A DNA stretch of 35,167 bases from Streptococcus pseudopneumoniae (GCF_001074825.1 NZ_JUPG01000200.1:1-35167), one strand, 5' to 3'; shown: positions 1 through 9,261, counted from the stretch's first letter. Numbers and translations: made by a program. The notes: generated from the sequence alone by a model not told the origin.

Positions 1-103
1 ACGAAGTCAGCTCAAAACACTGTTTTGAGGTTGTGGATAGAACTGACGAAGTCAGTAACCATACATACGGCAAGGTGAAGCTAACGTGGTTTGAAGAGAG
101 TAT
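1..103 (-). repeat. BOX element, cut by the window edge
   Basis: This is a BOX repeat whose A-B-C order reads on the minus strand. Bases 1-10 end one boxB-like unit, about 11-55 hold a second unit (a hairpin of CAAAACACTGTTTTG type plus the ACTGACGAAGTCAGT palindrome), and about 56-103 are boxA with the CGGCAAGGTGAAGCTAACGT core. The outer end is shortened: the usual GATTTTCGAAGAGTAT is reduced to GAGAGTAT. It lies about 30 bases ahead of the amidohydrolase start. The boxC side is outside the window. Confidence 0.9.
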
Positions 104-131
104 AAATTGTCTTTTAGAAAAGGAGCCTAGA

Positions 132-1391
132 ATGAAAGTCTATCAGCATGTAAATATCGTGACTTGTGACCAAGATTTCCATATTTATTTGGATGGTGTC
201 TTAGCCGTTAAGGATTCTCAAATCGTCTATGTCGGTCAAGAGAAGCCAGAGGTTTTAGTGCAAGCTGAGCAGATTATAGACTATCAGGGAGCCTGGATCA
301 TGCCTGGATTGGTCAATTGTCACACCCATTCTGCTATGACAGGCTTGCGAGGAATTCGGGATGACAGCAATCTCCATGAATGGCTCAATGACTATATCTG
401 GCCAGCAGAAGCAGGATTTACTCCAGACATGACTACCAAAGCGGTCAAAGAAGCGCTGACAGAAATGCTCCAGTCAGGCACAACAACCTTCAACGATATG
501 TATAATCCCAATGGAGTGGAGATTGAGCAAATTTATCAGGCAGTGAAAGCTTCTAAGATGCGTTGTTATTTCTCGCCGACTCTCTTTTCTTCAGAGACAG
601 AAATAACTGCTGAGACCATAAGCAGAACACGAGCTATCATCGAGGAAATCTTAGAATATGAAAATCCAAATTTCAAGGTTATGGTAGCTCCTCACTCTCC
701 ATACAGTTGTAGTAGAGATTTGTTGGAAGCAAGCTTAGATATGGCAAAAGAGCTGGACATTCCCATCCATATCCATGTGGCGGAGACAAAGGAGGAGTCA
801 GGAATTATCCTGAAACGATACGGCAAACGCCCCCTTGCTTTTCTAGAAGAACTGGGTTACTTAGATCATCCGTCCGTCTTTGCTCACGGGGTCGAATTAA
901 ACGAGCGAGAAATTGAGCGCTTGGCATCCTCTCAAGTGGCTATTGCCCACAATCCTATCAGTAACCTCAAACTGGCATCAGGGATTGCTCCAATCATCCA
1001 ACTTCAAAAAGCGGGAGTGGCTGTGGGAATTGCGACAGATTCAGTTGCTTCCAACAACAACCTTGATATGTTTGAGGAAGGACGAACAGCAGCTCTCTTA
1101 CAGAAAATGAAGAGTGGAGATGCCAGCCAGTTTCCAATCGAAACAGCCCTCAAAGCTCTAACGATAGAAGGTGCTAAGGTTCTTGGAATGGAAAATGAAA
1201 TAGGAAGTCTGGAAGTTGGCAAGCAGGCAGATTTTCTGGTCATCCAACCTCAAGGGAAAATTCATCTCCAACCTCAGGCAAATATGCTCTCTCATCTTGT
1301 CTATGCAGTCAAATCCAGTGATGTTGATGATGTTTATATTGCTGGAGAACAGGTTGTTAGGCAAGGTCAAGTCCTGACAGTAGAACTTTAA
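132..1391 (+). CDS. mtaD: TRZ/ATZ-family amidohydrolase, probable 5-methylthioadenosine/S-adenosylhomocysteine deaminase
   Basis: A metal-dependent deaminase of 419 residues from the amidohydrolase superfamily, related to chlorohydrolases and guanine deaminase. The cytosolic reaction usually assigned is deamination of 5-methylthioadenosine or S-adenosylhomocysteine, in nucleoside and methionine salvage. Seen: the metal-binding NCHTHSAM motif (His64 and His66), HIHVAETKEE, AHGVEL, and the ATDSVASNNN segment carrying the conserved Asp. The ATG at 132 is preferred because AGGAG lies at 121-125. The same frame is open back to a GTG at 33, but those codons are BOX sequence. The gene appears to stand alone, with the rplJ promoter 43 bases after its stop. 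The family is secure; the exact substrate cannot be read from sequence, since members range over several aminopurine and triazine substrates. Confidence 0.88.
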   Translation: MKVYQHVNIVTCDQDFHIYLDGVLAVKDSQIVYVGQEKPEVLVQAEQIIDYQGAWIMPGLVNCHTHSAMTGLRGIRDDSNLHEWLNDYIWPAEAGFTPDMTTKAVKEALTEMLQSGTTTFNDMYNPNGVEIEQIYQAVKASKMRCYFSPTLFSSETEITAETISRTRAIIEEILEYENPNFKVMVAPHSPYSCSRDLLEASLDMAKELDIPIHIHVAETKEESGIILKRYGKRPLAFLEELGYLDHPSVFAHGVELNEREIERLASSQVAIAHNPISNLKLASGIAPIIQLQKAGVAVGIATDSVASNNNLDMFEEGRTAALLQKMKSGDASQFPIETALKALTIEGAKVLGMENEIGSLEVGKQADFLVIQPQGKIHLQPQANMLSHLVYAVKSSDVDDVYIAGEQVVRQGQVLTVEL

Positions 1392-1433
1392 AAGAAAAAT
1401 CACGAAAAATTTTAAAAAAAGTTTGCAAAAATC

Positions 1434-1462
1434 TTGCATTCTTTTTTTAACTATGCTATACT
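1434..1462 (+). promoter_or_regulatory. Promoter of the rplJ-rplL operon
   Basis: TTGCAT at 1434-1439 and TATACT at 1457-1462 are separated by 17 bases, with an extended -10 TG at 1454-1455. Transcription would start near 1469, giving a leader of about 170 bases before rplJ. Confidence 0.8.
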
Positions 1463-1468
1463 TATATA

Positions 1469-1600
1469 CGGTTTGAAAAAACTGCCTAAGACAGTAGGGG
1501 AGCTCGACTCATAAGTATCCTACCGAGGACAAAACGTATCATGTGAAAAGAAGCGTATTGTACTTTCGTGTCTAGGTTTGGGCGCGTTTTTCTTTTGGAA
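1469..1600 (+). ncRNA. Ribosomal protein L10 leader (autoregulatory 5' UTR)
   Basis: A structured leader between the promoter and rplJ. It contains the typical L10-leader blocks, with CAGTAGG near 1493 pairing with CCTACCG near 1520, followed by GAGGAC and further hairpin arms ending in a T-rich stretch near 1588. In Firmicutes the L10(L12)4 complex binds this kind of leader and lowers expression of rplJ-rplL. The boundaries are approximate. The call rests on position and the recognisable conserved blocks, not on a covariance model. Confidence 0.8.
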
Positions 1601-1640
1601 AAATTCCCCAAGCAAAATAATAACGGAGGTGAACACACTA

Positions 1641-2141
1641 ATGAGTGAAGCAATTATTGCTAAAAAAGCGGAACTAGTTGACGTAGTAGCTGAAAAAATG
1701 AAAGCTGCTGCATCTATCGTCGTTGTTGACGCTCGTGGTTTGACAGTTGAGCAAGATACAGTTCTTCGTCGTGAGCTTCGTGGAAACGAAGTTGAGTATA
1801 AAGTTATTAAAAACTCAATCTTGCGTCGTGCAGCTGAAAAAGCTGGTCTTGAAGAACTTGCATCAGTATTTGTTGGACCATCTGCAGTAGCATTTTCTAA
1901 CGAAGATGTTATCGCACCAGCGAAAATCTTGAACGACTTTTCTAAAAACGCTGAAGCACTTGAAATCAAAGGTGGTGCAATCGAAGGCGCTGTCGCATCT
2001 AAAGAAGAGATTCTTGCTCTTGCAACTCTTCCAAACCGCGAAGGACTTCTTTCTATGCTCCTTTCTGTACTTCAAGCGCCAGTGCGTAACGTTGCTCTTG
2101 CAGTCAAAGCAGTTGCAGACAACAAAGAAGACGCAGCTTAA
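1641..2141 (+). CDS. rplJ: 50S ribosomal protein L10
   Basis: Ribosomal stalk base protein of 166 residues, the usual streptococcal length. It binds 23S rRNA at the GTPase-associated centre and carries L7/L12 dimers on its C-terminal helix. The sequence begins [20 protein letters not shown] and includes the family segment [19 protein letters not shown]. The ATG at 1641 is chosen because of the strong GGAGGTG at 1625-1631; the frame is open upstream to 1578, but that region is the leader RNA. It forms an operon with rplL 74 bases downstream and is controlled by the L10 leader upstream. Codon use is highly biased, as expected for an abundant protein. No anomalies were seen. Confidence 0.97.
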   Translation: MSEAIIAKKAELVDVVAEKMKAAASIVVVDARGLTVEQDTVLRRELRGNEVEYKVIKNSILRRAAEKAGLEELASVFVGPSAVAFSNEDVIAPAKILNDFSKNAEALEIKGGAIEGAVASKEEILALATLPNREGLLSMLLSVLQAPVRNVALAVKAVADNKEDAA

Positions 2142-2147
2142 TTTTAA

Positions 2148-2162
2148 GCTACGCAGCGTAGC
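2148..2162 (+). other. Small hairpin between rplJ and rplL
   Basis: GCTACG at 2148-2153 pairs with CGTAGC at 2157-2162 around a CAG loop, just after the rplJ stop. There is no T-run, so it is not a terminator. It may be an RNA-processing or stability element helping to set the higher yield of L7/L12 relative to L10. Confidence 0.5.
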
Positions 2163-2215
2163 CTAGCTACGAAAAAACTATTATAAATTTAAAAACATAT
2201 TTGGAGGAAATAACA

Positions 2216-2584
2216 ATGGCATTGAACATTGAAAACATTATTGCTGAAATTAAAGAAGCTTCAATCCTTGAATTGAACGACCTTGTAAAAGCTATCGAAG
2301 AAGAATTTGGTGTAACTGCAGCTGCTCCTGTAGCTGTTGCTGCAGTTGGTGCTGCTGACGCTGGTGCTGCTAAAGATTCATTTGACGTTGAATTGACATC
2401 TGCAGGCGACAAAAAAGTTGGCGTTATCAAAGTTGTACGTGAAATCACTGGTCTTGGTCTTAAAGAAGCTAAAGAACTTGTTGACGGTGCACCAGCACTT
2501 GTTAAAGAAGGCGTTGCAACTGCAGAAGCTGAAGAAATCAAAGCTAAATTGGAAGAAGCTGGAGCTTCAGTTACTCTTAAATAA
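2216..2584 (+). CDS. rplL: 50S ribosomal protein L7/L12
   Basis: Stalk protein of 122 residues, present as several dimers on L10, which recruits and stimulates the translational GTPases. Seen in order: an N-terminal dimerisation helix ([15 protein letters not shown]), an Ala/Val-rich hinge at about residues 35-55, and the C-terminal domain with [15 protein letters not shown]. The ATG at 2216 has GGAGG at 2203-2207. An in-frame TTG at 2201 overlaps the Shine-Dalgarno and is rejected. It is the last gene of the operon, with a clear terminator 36 bases on. Confidence 0.97.
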   Translation: MALNIENIIAEIKEASILELNDLVKAIEEEFGVTAAAPVAVAAVGAADAGAAKDSFDVELTSAGDKKVGVIKVVREITGLGLKEAKELVDGAPALVKEGVATAEAEEIKAKLEEAGASVTLK

Positions 2585-2619
2585 TAGAGCAACTACATTA
2601 GTAGCTTAAAAACATGATT

Positions 2620-2656
2620 AAACCGCTATTCTTAGGAGTAGCGGTTTTTCTTTTTG
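2620..2656 (+). terminator. Terminator of rplJ-rplL
   Basis: AAACCGCTA (2620-2628) pairs with TAGCGGTTT (2639-2647) and is followed by a T-rich run to about 2656. This is a standard intrinsic terminator. Confidence 0.9.
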
Positions 2657-2783
2657 TTCGAGAAGGGGCAAAAAAGGGAAAGGAATCTTTAAAAGTGAGG
2701 AGAGTTAGATTGAAAGAATCATATTGGTAAACCCAAATGATGGATATTTGTATCATGTCATAAATCGTTATCAAACGATAATA

Positions 2784-2835
2784 TTGATTTTCTTACAAAT
2801 TAAGAGTATACTTTATAAAAATGAGTGTTCACTCA
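2784..2835 (+). promoter_or_regulatory. Promoter with TetR-type operator for the oxidoreductase-tetR operon
   Basis: TTGATT at 2784-2789 and TATACT at 2807-2812 are 17 bases apart. Immediately downstream, TGAGTG (2822-2827) and CACTCA (2830-2835) form a perfect inverted repeat around TT, covering the expected start site. Its size and placement fit a TetR-family operator, and a TetR gene is the second gene of the operon. Autoregulation is therefore inferred. No other long intergenic signal was seen between 2657 and 2783. Confidence 0.8.
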
Positions 2836-2863
2836 ATTTTTGTGAAATTAAGGAGTAAAGAAA

Positions 2864-3868
2864 ATGGTTGTTGAAGCAATAGAGTACAGTCGTTTCGGTA
2901 ACGAAGAGGTCTTGGATTTGCTGAAGATCGACTCTACAGCCTTGGATGTAAATCAAGTGAGAGTAGAAGTTCATGCTGTTGGTTTAAATCCTATTGATTA
3001 TAAAACTTTTGAGGGAGCGAAACCCCTTCGATTTTTATCTTTTATGACGAAATTAAGGAAACCAAGTCGTTGGTTTGAATCTAAATCATCTTTATTTCCA
3101 AGAGGTGTGGGGAGAGATTTTTCTGGAGTTATTACAGAAGTTGGAAATGAAGTAACTAGGTTTTCAGTAGGAGATAAGGTGTTTGGAACAATGATTAGCG
3201 ATCCTGGTTTGGGAACTAAGAGGGGAGCTTTAGCAACAGAAATTTGTGTCAATGAATCAGAAATTGTATTGAAACCAGAGATGATCGACATGACTCACGC
3301 AGCTACTATGGGAGTAGCTTCTCTAACTGTGGGTGGGGCTTTTAGAAGAATCGGTTTAAATTCAAGAGATACTGTTGTTATTTCAGCTGCAGCAGGAGGT
3401 ATTGGAAGTATTGCAGTACAGTATGCAGTTGCTAAGGGTGCGACAGTGATTGGAATAGCAAGTAAGAAAAATGCAGAGTATCTGAAGTCTTTAGGTGCTA
3501 TACCAGTAAGTTACGAAGAGAACATCAAGAAGGCTCTTCTATCAGCTAGTCCAACGCCTATTACAAAGTTTTTGGATTGTTATGGATCTGATTATGTTAG
3601 ATTGGCTTTTAGTTTAGGTTTGAAGGGAACAGCTATTGGGACATTAGTACCTTCACCCTATGTTATGATAAAAGGTGCTCAGTTTACTGGTCCGAGACAT
3701 TCTACATACGATGATTTTAGCACTTTATCTGAAATGGTCTCAGAAGGGAAGGTTCAGCTGAAAATTGATCAAGTGTATGACTTTTCTCTAAAGTCAGTTA
3801 GAGAAGCCTATCGTAGTCTGAAAATCGGACACAGTCGAGGCAAAAAAGTCGTAAAAGTAAGAGAGTAG
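2864..3868 (+). CDS. MDR-superfamily NAD(P)H-dependent oxidoreductase, quinone-reductase type
   Basis: Medium-chain dehydrogenase/reductase of 334 residues. Seen: an N-terminal GroES-like domain with HAVGLNPIDYK (about 37-47) and GRDFSGVI followed by VGDKVFG (about 83-108), then a Rossmann domain with VVISAAAGGIGSIAVQYAVA at 171-190. The cysteine-rich zinc loop of alcohol dehydrogenases is absent, pointing to the zinc-free quinone oxidoreductase branch that reduces quinones or activated enones in the cytosol. The start has AAGGAG at 2850-2855. It is first in an operon with the TetR regulator 16 bases downstream. It is more AT-rich and uses rarer codons than the flanking ribosomal genes, which may simply reflect low expression. 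The true substrate is unknown. Confidence 0.85.
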   Translation: MVVEAIEYSRFGNEEVLDLLKIDSTALDVNQVRVEVHAVGLNPIDYKTFEGAKPLRFLSFMTKLRKPSRWFESKSSLFPRGVGRDFSGVITEVGNEVTRFSVGDKVFGTMISDPGLGTKRGALATEICVNESEIVLKPEMIDMTHAATMGVASLTVGGAFRRIGLNSRDTVVISAAAGGIGSIAVQYAVAKGATVIGIASKKNAEYLKSLGAIPVSYEENIKKALLSASPTPITKFLDCYGSDYVRLAFSLGLKGTAIGTLVPSPYVMIKGAQFTGPRHSTYDDFSTLSEMVSEGKVQLKIDQVYDFSLKSVREAYRSLKIGHSRGKKVVKVRE

Positions 3869-3884
3869 AAGAGAGGTGCTAGCG

Positions 3885-4529
3885 ATGGAAAGTTTAGAAC
3901 AAAAGTATGCTCAGACGTTAGAAGTTAGCAACTTGAGCTTGAAACAACGTCGAGTATTATTATCAAGCTTAAAATTATTCTCAGAGATTGGATTTGAAAA
4001 TACAACGTCCAGCCTTATTGCCGAACGCGCTGGAGTGTCAGAAGGAACTGTTTTTAGTTACTTTAAAACAAAGGAAGGTATTTTAGAAGCCATTTTATCT
4101 ACTTTTCTAGAACAGGTTATTCCAGAAGTAATTGCGGATTTCTCAGAAAAAAAATTCACAGTAGATCAAGAAACTTTTCCCTTCTTTTTAAAAAGTATTG
4201 TTCGAGATAGGCTCTTTTTCATTCAGGAGAATCAAATGCATGTTAAAATTCTCTTGGGGCGTTCTTTTATTGATAAAAATCTTTCTATCCAGTTAGGAAA
4301 TATTATTGTTCAATCTATAATAGAACCAATTAGCCCTGTTTTAAATCAATTTAAAGAAAAAGGACTTATTCTAAATTGGTCAAATGAAAGAATTGTTCGT
4401 TACATCTTAGCATTGAGTTTTTCTTATCTTATTCCCATGATGTTGAATGATGAAGGAACTATAAACATAGATGAAGCAGTTGATGAGATTGTTGAATGTT
4501 TGTCATCTGCCCTAATGAAAGTAAAATAA
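3885..4529 (+). CDS. TetR/AcrR-family transcriptional regulator
   Basis: One-component regulator of 214 residues. The N-terminal helix-turn-helix lies at about 43-62 (SLIAERAGVSEGTVFSYFKT), preceded by LKLFSEIGFENTT, which is typical of TetR. The remaining ~150 residues form the helical ligand and dimer domain, which is not conserved enough to predict the ligand. The ATG at 3885 has GAGAGG at 3871-3876. A GTG at 3876 in frame would overlap that Shine-Dalgarno and is less likely. It probably represses its own operon through the palindrome at 2822-2835, with an electrophile or quinone-like ligand releasing it. That circuit is inferred from gene order and the operator, not shown. Confidence 0.88.
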   Translation: MESLEQKYAQTLEVSNLSLKQRRVLLSSLKLFSEIGFENTTSSLIAERAGVSEGTVFSYFKTKEGILEAILSTFLEQVIPEVIADFSEKKFTVDQETFPFFLKSIVRDRLFFIQENQMHVKILLGRSFIDKNLSIQLGNIIVQSIIEPISPVLNQFKEKGLILNWSNERIVRYILALSFSYLIPMMLNDEGTINIDEAVDEIVECLSSALMKVK

Positions 4530-4541
4530 ATTCGGATGTTA

Positions 4542-4569
4542 AAACTCACTGTTAATGGTGAGTTTTTTT
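4542..4569 (+). terminator. Terminator of the oxidoreductase-tetR operon
   Basis: AAACTCAC (4542-4549) pairs with GTGAGTTT (4558-4565), followed by a T-run to 4569. Confidence 0.88.
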
Positions 4570-4580
4570 GATTCAAGCTA

Positions 4581-4609
4581 AAAATCCCCAATCGAAGCGA
4601 TTGAGGATT
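4581..4609 (-). terminator. Terminator of gdhA
   Basis: AATCCCCAATCG (4583-4594) and CGATTGAGGATT (4598-4609) form a stem with a GAA-type loop and one mismatch. On the minus strand it is followed by a short U-run (complement of 4581-4584). It lies 13 bases past the gdhA stop, back to back with the preceding plus-strand terminator. Confidence 0.75.
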
Positions 4610-4622
4610 GAGCAAATGAATC

Positions 4623-6071
<1,449 letters not shown>

Positions 6072-6101
6072 TTAGTTTTTGGGATTTTTTGAAAGTAGAT
6101 A

Positions 6102-6117
6102 AAAAACGAACGTTTTT
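6102..6117. promoter_or_regulatory. Inverted repeat between gdhA and pyrDA, PurBox-like
   Basis: AAAAACG (6102-6108) and CGTTTTT (6111-6117) face each other around AA. The core ACGAACGTT resembles the PurR box of lactic acid bacteria (consensus near AWWWCCGAACWWT) with about two mismatches. It is centred roughly 60 bases before the expected pyrDA start and about 75 upstream of the gdhA -35. The function is not established. Confidence 0.3.
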
Positions 6118-6155
6118 CTTATAAATGCCTTTCTCAAAGAGAAAATCTGAAAATA

Positions 6156-6164
6156 TGGTATAAT
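6156..6164 (+). promoter_or_regulatory. Extended -10 promoter of pyrDA
   Basis: TGG followed by TATAAT (6159-6164) gives an extended -10 element. No good -35 is visible 16-18 bases upstream, so it likely relies on the TG motif or on an activator. Confidence 0.65.
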
Positions 6165-6198
6165 ATTAGCAATAAAAGGAATCTGGAGGATTAGAATC

Positions 6199-7134
6199 AT
6201 GGTATCAACGAAAACGCAAATTGCTGGTTTTGAGTTTGACAATTGTTTGATGAATGCAGCAGGTGTGGCTTGTATGACGATAGCAGAGTTAGAGGGCGTT
6301 AAAAACTCAGCGGCAGGAACCTTTGTCACAAAGACAGCGACTTTGGACTTTCGTCAGGGGAACCCTGAGCCACGCTACCAAGATGTTCCACTTGGTTCCA
6401 TCAACTCTATGGGCTTGCCAAATAATGGCTTAGACTATTATTTGGATTATCTTTTGGACTTGCAGGAAAAAGAGCCAAATCGAACTTTCTTCTTATCTCT
6501 AGTTGGCATGTCTCCAGAGGAAACCCATACTATCTTGAAAAAAGTCCAAGAGAGTGATTTTAGTGGTCTGACTGAGCTAAACCTTTCCTGTCCAAATGTT
6601 CCAGGAAAACCTCAGATTGCCTATGATTTTGAGACAACAGACCGGATTTTGACAGAAGTATTTGCCTACTTCACCAAACCTCTTGGAATTAAATTGCCAC
6701 CATATTTTGATATTGTTCACTTTGACCAAGCAGCAGCTATTTTCAATAAGTACCCTCTTAAGTTTGTCAACTGCGTCAACTCTATCGGAAACGGCCTTTA
6801 TATAGAAGATGAGTCTGTCGTTATTCGTCCTAAAAATGGTTTTGGGGGGATTGGTGGCGAGTATATCAAACCGACTGCTCTAGCTAACGTTCACGCCTTC
6901 TACCAACGTCTCAATCCTCAAATCCAAATCATCGGAACAGGTGGCGTTCTGACTGGTCGTGATGCCTTTGAACATATCCTCTGTGGAGCGAGCATGGTGC
7001 AGGTGGGAACCACCCTTCATAAAGAAGGCGTCGGTGCTTTTGACCGAATTACCAATGAACTGAAAGCAATCATGGCGGAAAAAGGGTACGAAAGCCTAGA
7101 AGATTTCCGTGGGAAATTGCGCTATATTGACTAA
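6199..7134 (+). CDS. pyrDA: Dihydroorotate dehydrogenase, class 1A (fumarate-dependent)
   Basis: Flavoenzyme of 311 residues oxidising dihydroorotate to orotate in pyrimidine synthesis. Class 1A enzymes are soluble homodimers that use fumarate as electron acceptor. Seen: [17 protein letters not shown] and [12 protein letters not shown] with the catalytic Cys131 (class 1 uses Cys as base, class 2 Ser), then the FMN phosphate-binding region [21 protein letters not shown]. No membrane helix is present, which excludes class 2. GGAGG lies at 6186-6190 before the ATG. The next gene, holA, begins 33 bases after the stop and is probably co-transcribed. The rest of the pyrimidine pathway is not in the window, and no PyrR attenuator is visible upstream. 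Confidence 0.95.
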   Translation: MVSTKTQIAGFEFDNCLMNAAGVACMTIAELEGVKNSAAGTFVTKTATLDFRQGNPEPRYQDVPLGSINSMGLPNNGLDYYLDYLLDLQEKEPNRTFFLSLVGMSPEETHTILKKVQESDFSGLTELNLSCPNVPGKPQIAYDFETTDRILTEVFAYFTKPLGIKLPPYFDIVHFDQAAAIFNKYPLKFVNCVNSIGNGLYIEDESVVIRPKNGFGGIGGEYIKPTALANVHAFYQRLNPQIQIIGTGGVLTGRDAFEHILCGASMVQVGTTLHKEGVGAFDRITNELKAIMAEKGYESLEDFRGKLRYID

Positions 7135-7167
7135 ATTAAATCGAAAAATCAGAAGAAAGGAGAGAAG

Positions 7168-8205
7168 ATGCTAGCTATTGAAGAAAGCCAGAAGTTGACT
7201 TTATCAAATTTACCTATCCTGAGCCTATTTACAGGGACAGACCAAGGTCAGTTTGAAGTTATGAAGAGTCAAGTATTGAAACAGATTGGCTATGATTCTG
7301 CTGACCTCAACTTTGCCTACTTTGATATGAAAGAAGTAGTGTACAAGGATGTGGAACTGGAGTTAGTTAGCCTTCCCTTCTTTGCGGATGAGAAAATCGT
7401 GATATTGGATCATTTTGTCGATATCACAACAGCCAAGAAACGCTTTTTAACAGATGATGAGCTCAAGTCATTTGAGGAATACCTTGATAATCCTTCGTCA
7501 ACAACCAAGTTGTTGATCTTTGCAGAAGGAAAAATGGATAGCAAAAGGCGGTTGGTTAAATTACTTAAGCGGGATGCCAAGGTCTTTGATGCAGTAGAAG
7601 CCAAAGAACAAGAATTGCGCCAGTATTTCCAAAAGTGGAGTCAGAAAGAAGGTCTGCAGTTTGCTAATCATTCTTTTGAAAATCTCCTCATCAAGTCGGG
7701 GTTTCAATTTAGCGAAATTCAGAAAAATCTCCTCTTTTTACAGTCCTATAAGGAAGATTCTATTATCGAGGAAGAGGATATTGTCAACGCTATTCCCAAG
7801 ACCTTGCAGGACAATATTTTTGATTTAACTCAGTTTATTCTGACTAAAAAGATGGATCAGGCGCGTGACTTGGTTAGAGATTTGACCTTGCAAGGTGAAG
7901 ATGAAATTAAACTGATTGCAGTCATGCTAGGACAATTTCGGACTTTTACTCAGGTGAAGATTTTGGCGGAGTCTGGACAAACAGAATCGCAGATTGGAAG
8001 TAGTCTAGGAAGTTATCTGGGACGCAATCCAAATCCCTATCAAATCAAGTTTGCATTGAGGGATTCACGAGGACTTTCCTTGAGCTTTTTAAAGCAAGCT
8101 ATTTCTTATTTGATTGAGACAGATTATCAGATTAAAACAGGACTTTATGAAAAAAGTTTCCTTTTTGAAAAGGCACTCTTACAGATTGCTAGCCAGGTAA
8201 ATTGA
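7168..8205 (+). CDS. holA: DNA polymerase III subunit delta
   Basis: Clamp-loader subunit of 345 residues, which opens the beta sliding clamp during replication. The family has little motif conservation. The assignment rests on length and on the typical pattern: an N-terminal region with FADEKIVILDHF and TKLLIFAEGKMDSKRRLVKLLKRDAKV, a middle helical part with LQDNIFDLTQFILTKKMDQA, and a C-terminal collar domain ending in KTGLYEKSFLFEKALLQIAS. AAGGAGAG lies just before the ATG. It follows pyrDA closely. An imperfect hairpin lies downstream at 8224-8254. Confidence 0.9.
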   Translation: MLAIEESQKLTLSNLPILSLFTGTDQGQFEVMKSQVLKQIGYDSADLNFAYFDMKEVVYKDVELELVSLPFFADEKIVILDHFVDITTAKKRFLTDDELKSFEEYLDNPSSTTKLLIFAEGKMDSKRRLVKLLKRDAKVFDAVEAKEQELRQYFQKWSQKEGLQFANHSFENLLIKSGFQFSEIQKNLLFLQSYKEDSIIEEEDIVNAIPKTLQDNIFDLTQFILTKKMDQARDLVRDLTLQGEDEIKLIAVMLGQFRTFTQVKILAESGQTESQIGSSLGSYLGRNPNPYQIKFALRDSRGLSLSFLKQAISYLIETDYQIKTGLYEKSFLFEKALLQIASQVN

Positions 8206-8223
8206 AATTATTTTTGAAACTAC

Positions 8224-8254
8224 AACCCGCGTCAAGATTATCTTGTCGTGGGTT
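8224..8254 (+). terminator. Possible terminator after holA
   Basis: AACCCGCGTCAAGAT (8224-8238) and ATCTTGTCGTGGGTT (8240-8254) pair with one wobble and one mismatch. The stem is strong but the T-run after it is poor (TTTCTTAG), so efficiency is uncertain. Confidence 0.5.
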
Positions 8255-8276
8255 TCTTAGTGATTTGCTTGTTTTA

Positions 8277-8472
8277 TACTCAATGAAAATCAAAGAGCAA
8301 ACTAGGAAACTAGCCACAGGTTGCTCAAAACACTGCTTTGAGGTTGTAAATAAGACTGACGAAGTCAGCTCAAAACATGTTTTTGAGGTTGCGGATGAAA
8401 CTGACGAAGTCAGTAACATATACCTACGGCAAGGTGACGTTGACGCGGTTTGAAGAGATTTTTGAAGAGTAT
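8277..8472 (-). repeat. BOX element with two boxB units
   Basis: Read on the minus strand it is boxA (about 8415-8472), boxB (about 8368-8414), boxB (about 8324-8367) and boxC (about 8277-8323). The boxC side shows ACTCAATGAAAATCAAAGAG, and boxA has CTACGGCAAGGTGACGTTGA. Each boxB carries a hairpin plus the ACTGACGAAGTCAG palindrome. It fills most of the 372-base gap between holA and sodA and ends 45 bases before the sodA -35. The rest of that gap holds only the hairpin after holA and the sodA promoter. Confidence 0.93.
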
Positions 8473-8517
8473 TATTAGAAAGTATTTCAGTGATTTCTTC
8501 ATCTATAAGCAAAAAAC

Positions 8518-8546
8518 TTGAAAAAAGTGAATGTTTACGTTATCAT
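8518..8546 (+). promoter_or_regulatory. Promoter of sodA with a cre-like site
   Basis: TTGAAA (8518-8523) and TATCAT (8541-8546) are 17 bases apart. TGTTTACGTTATCA at 8532-8545, read on the other strand as TGATAACGTAAACA, matches the CcpA cre consensus at about 12 of 14 positions and overlaps the -10. CcpA control is inferred only. Confidence 0.65.
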
Positions 8547-8577
8547 TTTCATATAGAAAGAAAAAGAGGTATTACAG

Positions 8578-9183
8578 ATGGCTATTATCTTACCAGATCT
8601 TCCATATGCATACGACGCTTTGGAACCATACATCGATGCGGAAACAATGCACTTGCACCATGACAAACACCATCAAACTTATGTCAACAATGCTAATGCA
8701 GCTCTTGAAAAACACCCTGAAATCGGTGAAGATCTTGAAGCCTTGCTTGCTGATGTAGAATCTATCCCAGCTGATATCCGTCAAGCGCTTATCAACAATG
8801 GTGGTGGACACTTGAACCACGCTCTTTTCTGGGAATTGATGACTCCTGAAAAAACAGCTCCATCAGCAGAACTTGCAGCAGCAATCGATGCAACATTTGG
8901 TTCATTTGAAGAATTCCAAGCAGCCTTCACTGCAGCAGCAACAACTCGTTTTGGTTCTGGCTGGGCATGGTTGGTTGTCAACAAAGAAGGGAAGCTTGAA
9001 GTGACTTCAACAGCAAACCAAGACACACCAATCTCAGAAGGTAAAAAACCAATCTTGGGCTTGGACGTTTGGGAACATGCTTACTACGTGAAATACCGCA
9101 ACGTGCGTCCTGACTACATCAAAGCTTTCTTCTCAGTAATCAACTGGAACAAAGTAGATGAATTGTACGCAGCTGCTAAATAA
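8578..9183 (+). CDS. sodA: Superoxide dismutase, Mn-type
   Basis: Cytosolic enzyme of 201 residues that dismutates superoxide to oxygen and hydrogen peroxide. Metal ligands are visible at His27 ([12 protein letters not shown]), His81 ([10 protein letters not shown]), Asp163 and His167 ([13 protein letters not shown]). The Gly-Gly pair before His81 and the residues around Asp163 fit the Mn or cambialistic streptococcal enzyme. It is transcribed from its own promoter (8518-8546), has a terminator at 9236-9261 and no partner gene. In streptococci, which lack catalase, this is normally the only superoxide dismutase. A BOX element lies directly upstream. Confidence 0.97.
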   Translation: MAIILPDLPYAYDALEPYIDAETMHLHHDKHHQTYVNNANAALEKHPEIGEDLEALLADVESIPADIRQALINNGGGHLNHALFWELMTPEKTAPSAELAAAIDATFGSFEEFQAAFTAAATTRFGSGWAWLVVNKEGKLEVTSTANQDTPISEGKKPILGLDVWEHAYYVKYRNVRPDYIKAFFSVINWNKVDELYAAAK

Positions 9184-9235
9184 TGATAGTTGGAGGGAAG
9201 AATTGTTCTTCTCTTTTTAAGGTTATATTATTTTG

Positions 9236-9261
9236 GTCTGACAAAATCGTCAGACTTTTTT
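9236..9261 (+). terminator. Terminator of sodA
   Basis: GTCTGAC (9236-9242) pairs perfectly with GTCAGAC (9249-9255), followed by TTTTTT to 9261. Confidence 0.92.

Noticed and set aside
1..103. CRISPR-like array from the repeated ACTGACGAAGTCAG motifs
   Set aside because: The copies belong to BOX elements, with no regular spacers and no cas genes.
33..131. N-terminal extension of the amidohydrolase from a GTG at 33
   Set aside because: These codons are boxA/boxB repeat sequence. The ATG at 132 has a proper Shine-Dalgarno and gives the usual protein length.
1520..1969. A 149-codon minus-strand frame over rplJ and its leader
   Set aside because: Ser/Thr/Ala-rich shadow of biased ribosomal-protein codons.
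2167..2592. A 141-codon minus-strand frame over rplL
   Set aside because: Low-complexity antisense of the Ala/Glu-rich L7/L12 gene.
7135..7167. Terminator or PyrR attenuator around pyrDA
   Set aside because: No stem with a T-run is found either upstream or in the short gap to holA.
8189..8512. Open frames on both strands between holA and sodA
   Set aside because: They are readings of the BOX element, with repeated segments and no ribosome-binding site.
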